From Physcomitrium patens (Eukaryota; Streptophyta; Bryopsida; Funariales; Funariaceae), in NCBI RefSeq assembly GCF_000002425.4, contig NC_037273.1, forward strand, positions 4,772,521 through 4,836,520: a stretch of 64,000 nucleotides of DNA, given 5' to 3'. Under the pieces are notes generated by a model. That model had not been told where the DNA came from. It saw nothing but the letters and a program-made list of their open reading frames with translations, and searched no databases. Every line of letters begins with the position of its first letter. The first letter of the stretch is position 1. Of the stretch, positions 47,548-58,429 are shown one piece after another. The position numbers were made by a program, and so were the translations under genes.

Positions 47548-48104
47548 TATTAAGGACATGAATTAAAGGATGATGCATAAACCAATGAAATTCGTGTCGA
47601 AAAAAGAGTGAAAAAATAGAAGTAAAGAAGTATATATATTAAAAAAAATTAGAAAGGCTTATTGCCAAAAGATAAGAAATCTTGAAACTCTTGAAACTAG
47701 ACTAGAAGCAAGAAAAGAATTGATAAGCATGAAGAGGATTCACTCTTATCTCTATATATACTGTCTAACTAAGGATTACATGGCAATATTCTATAGGACC
47801 TTAAATATGTGTTGACTTTCTAGGACACATGTCTTGACTTATAAGGCAAGTTTTTTTACGTATAGGTTACATAGTTAGCTTGGTCTTCAAGCTAATAACA
47901 TGTGTGGCACATGGCCAACTTTTTGAGCATGTTTATAATCCAAAAAATCAATTAAAGATACCTATAAAATCAAAGTAGCATTTATAAAGCCTTTAAGAAG
48001 CTTCCATAGAAGATATTAAAGAATTAACTTACTTTTATCTACTTCTACTTACTTCTACCTATTTATACAGGTAATTATTAGCTTATATGTATATGTCTGT
48101 GACA
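47548..48104 (-). mobile_element. 5' LTR of element C
   Basis: 557 bp, beginning (minus strand) TGTCACAGACATATACATA. It pairs with 39195-39752. Confidence 0.92.
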
Positions 48105-48105
48105 C

Positions 48106-48196
48106 AAAGAGAGAATGGATAGCTTTTTGGAATTTTTCTTTTGGATTTTTTTTTAAGATTTTTCTTTAATATTTTTATTTAAAGTTTTTTCATATT
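48106..48196. repeat. Tandem array unit 3, left part
   Basis: AAAGAGAGAATGGATAGC, then T-rich DNA, lies between elements C and A3 and continues at 57778 after removal of A3. Confidence 0.6.
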
Positions 48197-48967
48197 TGTT
48201 GTTCTTGTTGTGTTCAAGCTTCAATATACCAAAGTAATTGAACTAATAGAGGATGATTCGAATACGGAGAAAGACTAGTTATATGAATTAGATCTATTAG
48301 TGTCACAATTGACTGTACTCTAGCTATCTAAGATCAATTATCAAACTACAAAACACCAAGGCTTACTACTTCTATCTTAATTCAGGACATAATCCATTCT
48401 ACGACTATCAATTCAACAATACTTCCATATTCTTATCAATTCATCTCCCACTTACTCTCTTTGCAATTTATATATATATTTAATTACTGATCCCCAACTT
48501 ACTCATTATATTCAGTTTCTCAATTCATCACATAGAATTCAATATCTTCACTTAACACAATACAATTTAATAATCTCAATTCTCAAGGTCACAAATTTTC
48601 TCCAAAACGGTCAGTCCAAAGTCATATTCCATAATATTCTAATCACTATTTCAATAATACTTCTTTCAATCACAATTCTTCATAAGCAAATAATAAAAAT
48701 AAAAAAACAAAGAAGTAGCTCCAAGCTTATTTCGGCTTACAACTCTCACAGTCTGGCCCCGATCTCCCTTTTCTCAACCTCTTTATCCTATCAAAAGATG
48801 GACCGTCGGCCAGCAGATTTCAAAGGTTATGACCCTTTGAATTCTTAACCATTTATTCCACTAACATCCTAATGTTATCAACTAAACTGCCTAACCATAA
48901 GTCTAATTCTCAAGGTTGTCAATAATCAACCAATAACTTATTACAAAGTTTATTTGCCTATTCTACA
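48197..48967 (-). mobile_element. 3' LTR of A3
   Basis: 771 bp, TGTTGTTCTTG to CTATTCTACA. Only one copy of the 28-bp unit (48735-48760). It differs from its partner mostly by transitions. Confidence 0.94.
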
Positions 48968-48984
48968 TAGTCCTACTCCTAATT

Positions 48985-49445
48985 GTACAACATCTTCACA
49001 AATATTATTTAGCTTCAACTTATAAAGACGTAGTAGCATTGGTTTCTTCAGTCAATGGCGTTAGCTTACCACCCTTTGAATTGGTGACCTTCTCCTCTGC
49101 TCCATCTTCGTCGTCTACCTGAATGTTTGATGGTTTTCCATCCAAATGTGTCATCGGATTTTCATTCAATAAATCCAATTCCCATACCTGAGACTCAAGA
49201 CGGCAATTTGGTTATCGCGCTCTTTCAACAACTTTTGTCCTTCTTCTGTCGATTTCAAAGGTATTTCCAAAGGTGTTGTCACTCAAACTGGCGTATTGGT
49301 CTACACTAAATTATTGGCCTCCTTCTCTAATGTGGCTAGTTTAGTCTGCAATATCGCAACCTCTACCTGCAGTCGCTTTTGCTATTTCTTCCAATCGATC
49401 TCTATCCTTGCTTTGTCAGACATCATGTTCGCCATCTTCTCCTTA
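48985..49445 (-). pseudogene. A3 post-integrase region
   Basis: Same two-frame layout as A2. Frame one reads MANMMSDKARIEID, then RLQVEVAILQTKLATLEKEA, a heptad-rich stretch. Frame two reads LESQVWELDLLNENPMTHLD, then an acidic tail with VDDEDGAEEKVTNSKGGK. It ends about 20-60 bp before the LTR. No homology I recognise. Confidence 0.55.
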
Positions 49446-49499
49446 ACCACAAAAGAAAATATGATGCTTGTCAAGAGCCTCCCTCCTACTTCTTACTAT

Positions 49500-50580
49500 G
49501 GTCCAATCAATTGGGACAACTCCTCCTTTTGTAACAGAAAATCCATCCCAGGTTTATGTATAGTAAAGTTTAAGCTGATTGCCATTGATCCGTGTCATAA
49601 ATTTAGTACCCATAAAATCTTTCAATTATACTAAACCATTTAGAAATCCTTCAATAACTTAATATGGCCCATTCCTTCGAACTTGAAATTTTTAAATTTT
49701 TTTTTTAAATCGATTATCATAAAGAAGTATCAAATTATTTGGCATAGAAGCCTTTGGTCTAAGTTTACTATCATAATAAGTCTTCCTTCGTTTTTGTATA
49801 GTTTCCATTATCATTAATGCATTAGCTCTAGTTTCATCCAATTTCTTCAATTCTTCTAAATGGTGCCGTAATGAATCATGATCTCTCAATCTATTATTTA
49901 AAGTAATTCGTAAACTTTGGACTTCCACTTCAATAGATAATATTGCTTCTTGGCCATAAACCAATTGAAAAAGAATAGCATTGGTAGTAACTTTATATAC
50001 AGTATGGTATGCCCATAAAGTTGCAAACAACTTAGTATCCCAATCTGTTCCCGCTCTTGAAACTATTTTTGTTAAGATTTTACATAAAATTCTATTAGTA
50101 TTTTTTATTTATCCATTGGCTCTAGAGTAATAAGGTGTAGTCTTACGATGTTTTATCTCATATTTATTCATGAATGCTTCGATTGTACTATTTCTAAAAT
50201 GAGTTCTTCAATCACTAACCAATTCTTGTGGACAACTAAACCGTGTAATAATATTTTCATACAAAAAAGTTGCTACTATACTTGCACTATCAATTTTCAT
50301 AGCTACAACTTCAGTCCATTTTGTTACGTAATCCGTTGCTACCAATATATATCATTTTTGTCCATTTCTCGAGGCTGGTACAATTGGTCCCACAAAATCA
50401 ATTCCCCATTTTTTAAAAGGTGCTTGAGCCAGAATTGGTACCAATGGCATTACTGAAGTTTCAGTAGGTTGATCCGTTCTTTGAAATGGGTCACAATGAC
50501 GGACAAATTAGTGGGCATCTGTAAACATTGTTGGCCACTAATAACTAGCTTGTAAAACTTTACGAGCCGTATTATTCTCC
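49500..50580 (-). pseudogene. A3 integrase
   Basis: The zinc region near 50640-50530 ends in ARKVLQASY. Core: WGIDFVGPIVPASRNGQK near 50410 (first Asp), CPQELVSDQRTHFRNSTIEA near 50230 (second Asp), and ANGQIKNTN near 50120, where the third catalytic Glu is Lys. It continues with LWAYHTVYKVTTNAILFQLV (open frame 50030-49692), RKTYYDSKLRPKA, then GPY and VIEGFLNGLV blocks. Tat-type by the LWAY and LVYGQEA wording. Inactive because of the Glu loss and stops. Confidence 0.85.
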
Positions 50581-51480
50581 ACAAAATATCCACCACAATT
50601 GTCCAAGTAGCAACCTTCCAATATAGTACTCACTTCAATCTGATAAATACAGCGTTGCAAAACTCCATCTTTGCCTTGTTTATATAAAGCTTCATCAATC
50701 ATCATATAAGGTACACATTTTAATATTAAGCATCGTTTAAGCTTTTCATTGAAATTCCGTGGGAATGTTTGAAATGTCAAGTATTGAATTATTTTACTAT
50801 ACTCCAGAGTAATTACATCTACTGTAAACAGTTCTGCATTGAGTAGTGCATCGTTAATGGATTCATTACCCAACATATTGGATAACTGAGATAAATGGTC
50901 TACATTAGAATGTCATTTTCCTGGTCTTACTTGAATAGTAAAGTCAAATTCTTGGAAGAGTAAAATCCATCGTGCAATACAACCACTCAATTAAGGCTTA
51001 TTAATCATATATTTTAAAGCATCCTGGTTGACATGAAAAATAAATTTATAACCAAGAAGATAATATCAAAACTTTTGTACAGAATAAATCATCCCAATGC
51101 TTCTCTTTCAGTTATTGTATAATTTCTTTCAGCTGCTACCAATTGACAACTTGCATAATAAATAGAGTGATCAAAATCCCGGTCATCTTTTTGACTTAGC
51201 ACAGAACCAATCATGATATTAGATGTATCCACATAAACTTGGAATGGTTTTGTCTAACAAGGTGCCACTAATATTGGTGTTGAAACCAATTTCTATTTCA
51301 ATGTTTTGAATGCAATTGTACATTTCTTTGTCCAAAATGGACTGGTCCCATCGGTTGGTGGTTTCTTCAAGAGATTTGTCAAGAAAAGGTATATAACTAT
51401 GAATAGATAGATAAATCACTGATAATAGCTGATATGGGCAACAAATACTCAAAACTTGTAACAATATTTGGTTACTTTAA
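50581..51480 (-). pseudogene. A3 RNase H and integrase zinc region
   Basis: An open frame at 50876-50538 runs from MLGNESINDALLNAELFTVD through KQGKDGVLQRC to CYLDNCGGYFVENNTARKVL. In that zinc-binding stretch both expected His are Tyr. RNase H lies at 51470-50880 (AARWILLFQEFDFTI-like, VRPGK near 50930), with stops. Confidence 0.7.
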
Positions 51481-51771
51481 TTCTACTATAATCTTTATTT
51501 TATCTAGATCTGTAGCAATGTCTGCCATTGAAACTATATGATCCAATAGTTTATCAAAAAATACACCAAATTAGTACTTTTTTAAATTTAAAGAAATTCC
51601 ATATTTGGCACATTGATTCAAACATTGACCTAGACATTCTACATGCCTGGCTCTTATACTAAATGTATAAAAATCATCTAGAAATATTTTCATTAAAATT
51701 CGTAGATAAACTTGGAATGCTTGTATCATTATCCTTTGAAATGTAGCTAGTGCATTACAAAGTCCAAATAG
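51481..51771 (-). pseudogene. A3 reverse transcriptase, catalytic half
   Basis: Resumes after D6 with FGLCNALATFQRIM, then IFLDDFYTFSIRARHVECLG, an intact xxDD catalytic pair at about 51670-51690. CLNQCAKYGISLNLKKY follows. Joined to 53106-53592 across the insertion and its 4-bp duplication. Confidence 0.85.
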
Positions 51772-53105
51772 TATCGTGTTATGGTTCAGCTACTATATGA
51801 AAATAATGTAATTATGTACTTAATATATAATTTATTAAGTAACATGGTGAGAGCCATATTAATAGATTTTAGTTGGTTTTAGAATGTAATTTGATTATTA
51901 CCTTGAAAAGAGATTGTTTAAAAAGATTACTATAGAATTTATATAACTTTAATTTTCTTTTGATAGTAGCTTTTAAGATTGGTTTTGGTTGATAGTAACT
52001 TCTAAATATTTAGAATCACCTTTGTTAGACATTGGTGACATTTGAAAAGTTCTTTTGGTTCTTTTATTTGGTGTTTAGAGCATAAATTATATAAATCTTA
52101 GAAGAAAAGGATTGAAGAAGGATTTTGGTAGCAAAGGGAGTAATTAGGGCACCAATATAGATGAATGGAGATGAATAATGAAAATCTCCATTCCTATTGA
52201 TCAAAAATCATGACCAATGGGCTTTGAAGTAGCTGCCCGAGGCCATATTAGGGATTAGGGTTAGTTTCTCGAGGCCATTTAAGTTTTAAAGGCTAGGGTC
52301 AGAAGGTTTAAGTTTTTGGCTATGGTTTTGGTACAAGTTTTGTGTCATTTGGGGTTTTTATAAAGAAGTTATAGGCGCTCAAAGTTAAGGTGATAGTTTT
52401 GGATCTACTATCACTCTTTTGGGCATAACGCACGCGTACGGATAGCAATTGAGGATTGGCAACCACAATTAGAGAGAGCACTTTTGCAGCTATACTTTTT
52501 ATATACTATTTACTGGATTCCAAGTAGGAATAAAGGAGTTATTGGATTTTGAACTCAGCACATGCAATCTAAGGGTAGTAAGTAAACCGATTTACTAGTG
52601 GTTGTCTCTTGAGCTATATCTTGAGCAATTTGACAAGGTTTTGGCTCAAAATTTCAGAGAATGTGTAATTTTATGTTAATAAACTTTATGCATAAGTTTT
52701 ATAACATTTGGAGTTTGGATTTTTGAGATATAAGGAAAATAGTTTTTTGGGTGCTTGAAAATTAGGGTTTAGAGGTCATGCTAGGGTTTCTTAGATTCCA
52801 GAAGTTTGGAAGTGAATTTGTGGTTGGTTTTTTTTTGTGGTAAAATTTAAGGATCAATTCTACATAACTTATAAATTTGAAATAACTTAAATAGCTAGAT
52901 CAATAGTTATGATTTTTTAAAATTCAAGGCAAGAAAACCCTTCGCGGGAAAAATATGTTTTGAAGAGATTTTATTATATTTGGAGTTTTATACAAAAATA
53001 AAAGAGTTTTGGAAGCTAAGACAAGAATAATGTAAAGATTTAAGCTACACTCTCTACAGCTAGATACCCAGTGTATTCCTAGATAGCAAATCATGCCATA
53101 CGACA
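51772..53105 (-). mobile_element. D6: solo D-family LTR in A3 RT
   Basis: 1334 bp with ends TATCGTGTTATGG and CATACGACA. Flanks ATAG (51768-51771) and ATGG (53106-53109) are a 4-bp target duplication with one transition. The host frame reads VMP on one side and FGLCNA on the other, so the site is CCATTTGG within MPFGLCNA. Same orientation as D4 and D5. Confidence 0.9.
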
Positions 53106-53592
53106 ATGGCATAACCTTATAGGCAAAGGTCCTCCAATCCATAGTAAAAGTAGTTTTTAACTGGTCTTCTTTTGTAATTTTAACTTGATTATAACCAGAG
53201 AATCTATCAAGAAATGAATAACATTCATGTCCAGTGATAATATCCAATATACTATCCATAAATGGTAAAGAAAAATAATCCTTCTTGGTAGCCATATTTA
53301 ATTTGTAAAAATCTTGATAGATTCGAACTTTTCCATTCTTTTCAAGTATCATAATAATTGGTGAAATCCATTCACTGAAAGGAATTGGATAGATAAATCC
53401 AACCTCCAAGAGTTTATCTAGTTCTTTTTTTATCACAAGTGAGTATTTTGGATTAAGTTGATGTTGTCTTTGGCGTATTGGTGTAGCTTCCTCCTTCAAT
53501 ATAATTCGATGCTTACAAACTTCAGCTGGAAATCCTTTCAAATCCACATACGACCATGCAAAAGTAGTTTTATGCATTAAAAAGTAATCCAC
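53106..53592 (-). pseudogene. A3 reverse transcriptase, N-terminal half
   Basis: The longest open frame of the window starts here: MDYFLMHKTTFAWSYVDLKG, then NPKYSLVIKKELDKLLEVGF, EWISPIIMILEKNGKVRIYQ, and ECYSFLDRFSGYNQVKI with the first catalytic Asp. It ends at AYKVMP, where D6 is inserted. The reading continues spuriously about 180 bp into the D LTR. Confidence 0.9.
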
Positions 53593-54400
53593 CCAAATTT
53601 ATTTCTCCTTGCCTTTTATATCATCATAAATTTGAATGATTTGGGGGCCTCCTTTGTACCTAAATTAATTGGCTCACATCATCGAATTTCAGGAATCTCT
53701 AGAATAATATTTTGCTCAATTCTAAAATCTTTCATAAAATTTGACAAATTAGAACTTTTCGATTCCAGTTTCATAGTATTAACATAATTAACATCCTATC
53801 TATTCATCGAATATGCAATCATATGATCAGAATCGTCAATAACATCTGAAGGAACTAAGTACTCTTCCAGTCCCCTACATTGGTATTTCATTCTAGTGTC
53901 CTCAACAACTTACCTTGTATCAGCATAAATTGAATCAAGTACACCAATTGCTTCTTCTCTAGACTCATCTTCACAATCAGATATGAATTCTGAATTGGCA
54001 ACTTAGATTTTTCCATGATATTGGACAAGGTACATTTGAATTATAATTTTATCATTTCTTTTCCCGATTGTTAATGTACCACGACCCCAGTCATTTTGAG
54101 CTTTAACTTGATACAACCACGGTCGCCTCAATAAAATTAGGTATGACAATATAGAGCTTCGTAATCAAAAAATAATATAATCAATTTTGTAGGTAATCCC
54201 CGCAATTACCATATCAATACTTCGTAAAATATCCATAGGTTTAACTCGACTAGAGTCAGCCATTCTCAAAACTACTGTAGTAGGCAATAAGTGATCCAAA
54301 CTCAACTCCTCCATTGTAGCAGCATTCAAAAAATTTACACTAAATCCTCCATCTACTTACACTCTTGATAATAATACTCTACCAATTGAGACATCAATCG
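53593..54400 (-). pseudogene. A3 protease
   Basis: The VDGGFSVNFLNAATMEELSL loop near 54360-54300 is the Tat-type D-G-G-S active site with Ser changed to Phe. A stop replaces the Trp/Gln before it. VVLRMADSSRVKPMDILRSI and LLRRPWLYQVKAQNDWGRGT near 54110 complete the retropepsin fold. It lies between gag and RT as expected. Confidence 0.72.
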
Positions 54401-56760
54401 TAGATGCACCCAGATCAAGATTCAAACTTACTTCTTGGATTTCTTTATTTTGAGATCTGCGACGAATTAATGACGAATTCAAGATAGTTCAGCACTCAAG
54501 TGCTACTGTGAATAGTTGCTTCATAGAAATCGTGGGCTGTATGGTATCCAAATCTCTTAGAATATCATATGATTTTGTATTAGTGGTAATTTCCAATGTC
54601 CGATTCTTCTTTCCAATCCTAGATACCGACGTAGGTAAATTGGTTTTCTCTATATTGAAAATTAGTAAAGCTACTAGAACTAAATTTGACGGAGCCTATA
54701 AAATTAGTTCTTTCAACGGGTAAGATTGTTCTTTGAATTGGATTGATATTGGTTCCTTGGAATTCATGCCTCTGAGAGGATCTTTCAACGGAAAGGACGT
54801 TTCCCAAAATTAAGTAGAGAACAAAACAGCTTGAAACAGAATTGAAGCCTCCGTAATCGATACCTTATTAGGGTGCACAACCGATTTAGGTCCTATACTA
54901 AGTAAGGGGCCCATATCAGGACCTAGATTGGATGGCCTCATAATTGGGTCCAATTGGCCCTTCGCTTCAAGATCACCCAAATGTTGAATTGGTCCTTTTT
55001 TCTTTTGCTGACTTCTTGTGAGGACAGCTTGGACTACTCCTACCCGGTGAATTGATGAATCTTGTGTCCTGTTATTTTTTTCTACTATAATTTACAGAGT
55101 CGATTGTATCTTTTGATCATGATTATTAGGGTTAAATGGAATATTACATTGATAATGAAAATGACCCGATTGCTTACAATTTCTATATACTAGAGCATAT
55201 TTATCTATAAACCTTGGATTAGGGCATTCACTGGCATAATGACCAATCTATCTGCAATGAAAATAATGAAGTGGTCTTCTTGAACCTCCATCTGGCATAT
55301 AGGGTGTCTCCACTGGTATATACCTATTAGGCTTGTTTCATGTAGGGTTAGAAAATGATCCTAGTTATCCCATTTGTACGGAGGATACTTGGTTTGATGA
55401 TGCCAGTGGAGCATATTACTGATACTTCTATTGCTCTTTCTCGTAGTTCTAGAGATTTGATGCAGACCTTTGATTAAAATTAGAACTTTGAAAGTTATTA
55501 AATGTTTGATTTTGTCGATTAGATCGATTTTCATTCCATCCATACGTATTTCCTATTTAAACTTGATTGACTTCTTACTTAGTCAGTGGGATCATGGTCT
55601 GATTACTGAATTGTTGTTGCCTTTGTAAATGCTAGCAGTTTTGAATAGGGTGCTTTCCTCCACAAAATGTACATTGAACACCCATTTGTCTGGGTAATGG
55701 ATATTTCGTATCAAAATGACCTTGTACCTTACAATTATTATACCATACATTAAGTCTCATATTAGAAGGCTTATGTCGTTTCTCCTTATCTTTAGCCAAA
55801 TTCATGGCCAATTCTTCCATTTTTTTTGTTAGATTTAATAACAAGGCTTCATTTGGATCTTTAATAGTCACATTTGTGAACAACTCCGATTGTTGATAGG
55901 TTGATGATGTAAAATAAGGTGTCATTGTTATTGGTGCTATTGCTTAGAGTGGTGTAACATTAATTGGTTTTTGCAACATAAAATTCTTCATGTTGGAGTC
56001 AGCTATTTGTGGATAATTACCGATCGACACATTTTCCGATTATATTTATTGGCTTCCTGAACTTGGAATCATTGTGGCCTCCACTATTAACAATTGGTCA
56101 TAATGACATTCTTCCCATACCTTTGCTCATGCCAATGATGCCTCTACCATAGCTGGTCGAGCCTCTTTTACAAACATTTTCAATTCTGATAGATGCAAAC
56201 CATTAATTAATATCGACAATATAAATGCCTCTGGCATTTGATTATTTAACCATTTACAAAGTATATCTGCAACCCGGCCATAATAGGACTCTACTGATTC
56301 TCTCGCAAATATCCTACTATTCATAAAACTTTCTTGAAGCCGATCTTCAAATCCAATTGGTCTAAAATGGATTAAAAAGGTATTCCTCAAGGCCTCCCAA
56401 TTGGAAAATCTACCCACTGATTACCGATTATACCATTCAAAAGCTATATCTTTTAAAGTTGCTGGCAACCATCTCAGCCAAATGTCTTCAGTTTTACTAT
56501 TATTAGCTATGCACGCTGTCAAGAATTGAGATATATGGTGATTGGGATCAAAGCCTGGCTAACCAATAAAAGTAAATAATGGTGCCACACTTGTAGTGTA
56601 GTCTCCTATTACTTCTATTTGTACCGCAATTGGTATTTCTGGCACTCCCGCGGCCATTGGTATTATTATTGGTCTCCTTACTATTTAAATTTGAATTTTT
56701 CTTCCTTTGATTTTACTTAGACCTACAATTCCTTTTTTTCGTTCCTGTAGGAGATTTCTT
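54401..56760 (-). pseudogene. A3 gag with zinc knuckles
   Basis: The capsid core is open at 56417-56127: MGRFSNWEALRNTFLIHFRP, then FEDRLQESFMNSRIFARESV and YYGRVADILCKW, the retrotransposon-gag pattern. A second open frame, 55925-55632, has KDKEKRHKPSNMRLNVWYNN, CKVQGHF and CTFCGGKHPIQNC, the nucleocapsid knuckles. A third cluster near 55260-55190 (CFHCRQIGHYASECPNPR) is intact CCHC. 54807-54500 is a linker to protease. Stops separate the pieces. Confidence 0.8.
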
Positions 56761-56987
56761 ATGGGTAATCACTCCTATCTTTCTTTTGTTTGTCGATTAA
56801 TTCTTTGATAATCCTCCCCTTCATGATTATCACTCATAATCTTTCATTCATTTTTACAAAATCAATACTACCTTGAATTATAACTCACATATTTGTAACC
56901 CTAAAATTGGTTCTTCTCACGTTCTCATTCAACATATAATTCTATCTTCTATACAATCAATTTCTAACATTTCATATTGTTACCATT

Positions 56988-57005
56988 TCTCTGGCAGTGG
57001 CGCTA
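56988..57005 (-). promoter_or_regulatory. A3 primer-binding site, tRNA-Asp type
   Basis: The minus strand reads TAGCGCCACTGCCAGAGA, 3 nt from the LTR, 13 of 18 matches to TGGCGCCGTTGCCGGGGA. Position and the A2 parallel support it. Confidence 0.65.
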
Positions 57006-57008
57006 AAA

Positions 57009-57777
57009 TGTTGTTCTCGTTGTGTTCAAGCTTCAATATACCAAAGTAATTGAACTAATAGAGGACGGTTCGAATAAGAGAAAAGACTAATTATATGAAT
57101 TGGGTCTATTAGTGTCACAATTGACTATACTCTAGCTATCTAAAATCAATTATCAAACTACAAAACACCAAAGCTTACTACTTCCGTCTTGATTCAACAC
57201 ATAATCCATTCTATGACTATCAATTCAACAATACTTCCATATTATTATTAGTTCATCTCCCACTTACTCTCTTTGTGGTTTATATATATTCATTTACTGA
57301 TCCCCAACTTACTTATTATATTCAGTTTCTCAATTCATCACACACAATTCAATATCTTCACTTAATATAACATAATTCGATAATCTCAATTCTCAAGGTC
57401 ACAGATTTTCTCCAAAACGGTTAGTCCAAAGTCATATTCTACAATATTCTAATCACCGTTTCAACAATACTTCTCTCAATCACAATTCTTCATAAGCAAA
57501 TAATAAAAGCAAAGAAAATAAAGAGATAGTACTAAGCTTACCCGGCTTACGACTCTCACAGTCTAGCTCCAATCTCCCTTTTCTCAACCTCTTTATCCTA
57601 CCAAAAGATGGACCGTCATCCAGTAGATTCCAAAGGTTATGACCCTTTGAATTCTTAACCATTTGTTCCACTAACATCCTAATGTTACCAACTAAACTGC
57701 CTAACCATAAGTCTAATTCTCAAGGTTTTCAATAACCAACTAGTAACTTATCACAAAATTTATTTACCTATTCTATA
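57009..57777 (-). mobile_element. 5' LTR of A3
   Basis: 769 bp, TGTTGTTCTCG to CTATTCTATA (terminal ACA decayed to ATA). One minisatellite copy. Confidence 0.93.
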
Positions 57778-58110
57778 ATATTATATTTAGTATTTTTTTC
57801 TAATATTTTGAAAAAAAGTTCTTCTCTTTGTTAGTTTTTTAAAAAGCTCTTATTTTTTTCAAAAGTTATTAGCATGAAGTTGTAGTGCAATTTTGAATAA
57901 AGAAAGCCAACTGCTCTTTAGGGATTTTTTTTGGGATTTTACTTTAGGAATTTTTTTTGGAGATTTTTTTATAGTATTTTTTAAATTTTAAATTGATATT
58001 TTAAGAAATTCTTCTTTTTTAAAAAATATTTCAAAAATCTCTTACTTGCTTCAAAAAGAATTAGTACAAAATTATAGTATTTTTTTGGAATAAGAAGAAG
58101 TCAATTGCCT
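57778..58110. repeat. Tandem array units 3 (right part), 4 and start of 5
   Basis: GAAAGCCAACTGCTCTTTAG at 57901 and GAAGAAGTCAATTGCC at 58091 are unit starts. T-tracts and ATTAGCATGAAGTTGTAGTG or ATTAGTACAAAATTATAGTA close each unit. Spacing is about 190 bp. Confidence 0.7.
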
Positions 58111-58429
58111 TATGGTAATATGAATAATGGCTTTGTTTGCTTGTAAAATATGTTATAAAAATTTTTAGAAAGTGAGATTTGATATGCATATGTATGATCT
58201 AAGTAGCTTTTCAAAAAGCTATTGTATGCTTAAATCTAATGAAGTATGGAGCTATAGCAAGTAGTTAAATAAAAAAAGAGATCACAACTCTCATATAATA
58301 TTATGAGTATATGACATTATTAGCCAATTTTTTATCAATGATGAATGAAAGATAATATTTAAATGAAAGATAATATTTGACATATCTAATTATAGTGATA
58401 AATCTTATATTTTTTTAAAACAAATATTC
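58111..58429. other. AT-rich stretch without recognisable gene
   Basis: Between the tandem array and element J. No coding frame. The array may be part of J's own leader or gag-side region. Confidence 0.5.

Larger units (their letters stand above)
39195..48104 (-). mobile_element. Element C: chromovirus (Ty3/Gypsy) with TSD CAAAG
   Basis: An 8910-bp minus-strand element. LTRs 39195-39752 and 47548-48104 are direct repeats (TATCAAGGATATGAA and TATTAAGGACATGAA to CTGTGAGA and CTGTGACA). Identical CAAAG stands at 39190-39194 and 48105-48109. Internal order is gag, protease, RT, RNase H, integrase, chromodomain. Two D-family LTRs (41573-44875) interrupt RNase H. Without them it is about 5.6 kb, a normal chromovirus size. 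It is inserted in the ~190-bp tandem array. Confidence 0.93.
48197..57777 (-). mobile_element. Element A3: near full-length Tat-type Gypsy retrotransposon, TSD ATATT
   Basis: 9581 bp with LTRs 48197-48967 and 57009-57777, and ATATT on both flanks (48192-48196 and 57778-57782). Minus-strand order is primer site, gag, two zinc-knuckle clusters, protease, RT, RNase H, integrase and a post-integrase region. The D6 LTR splits RT. Without D6 it is about 8.2 kb. This is the most complete A copy and serves as reference for A1 and A2. Confidence 0.95.
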
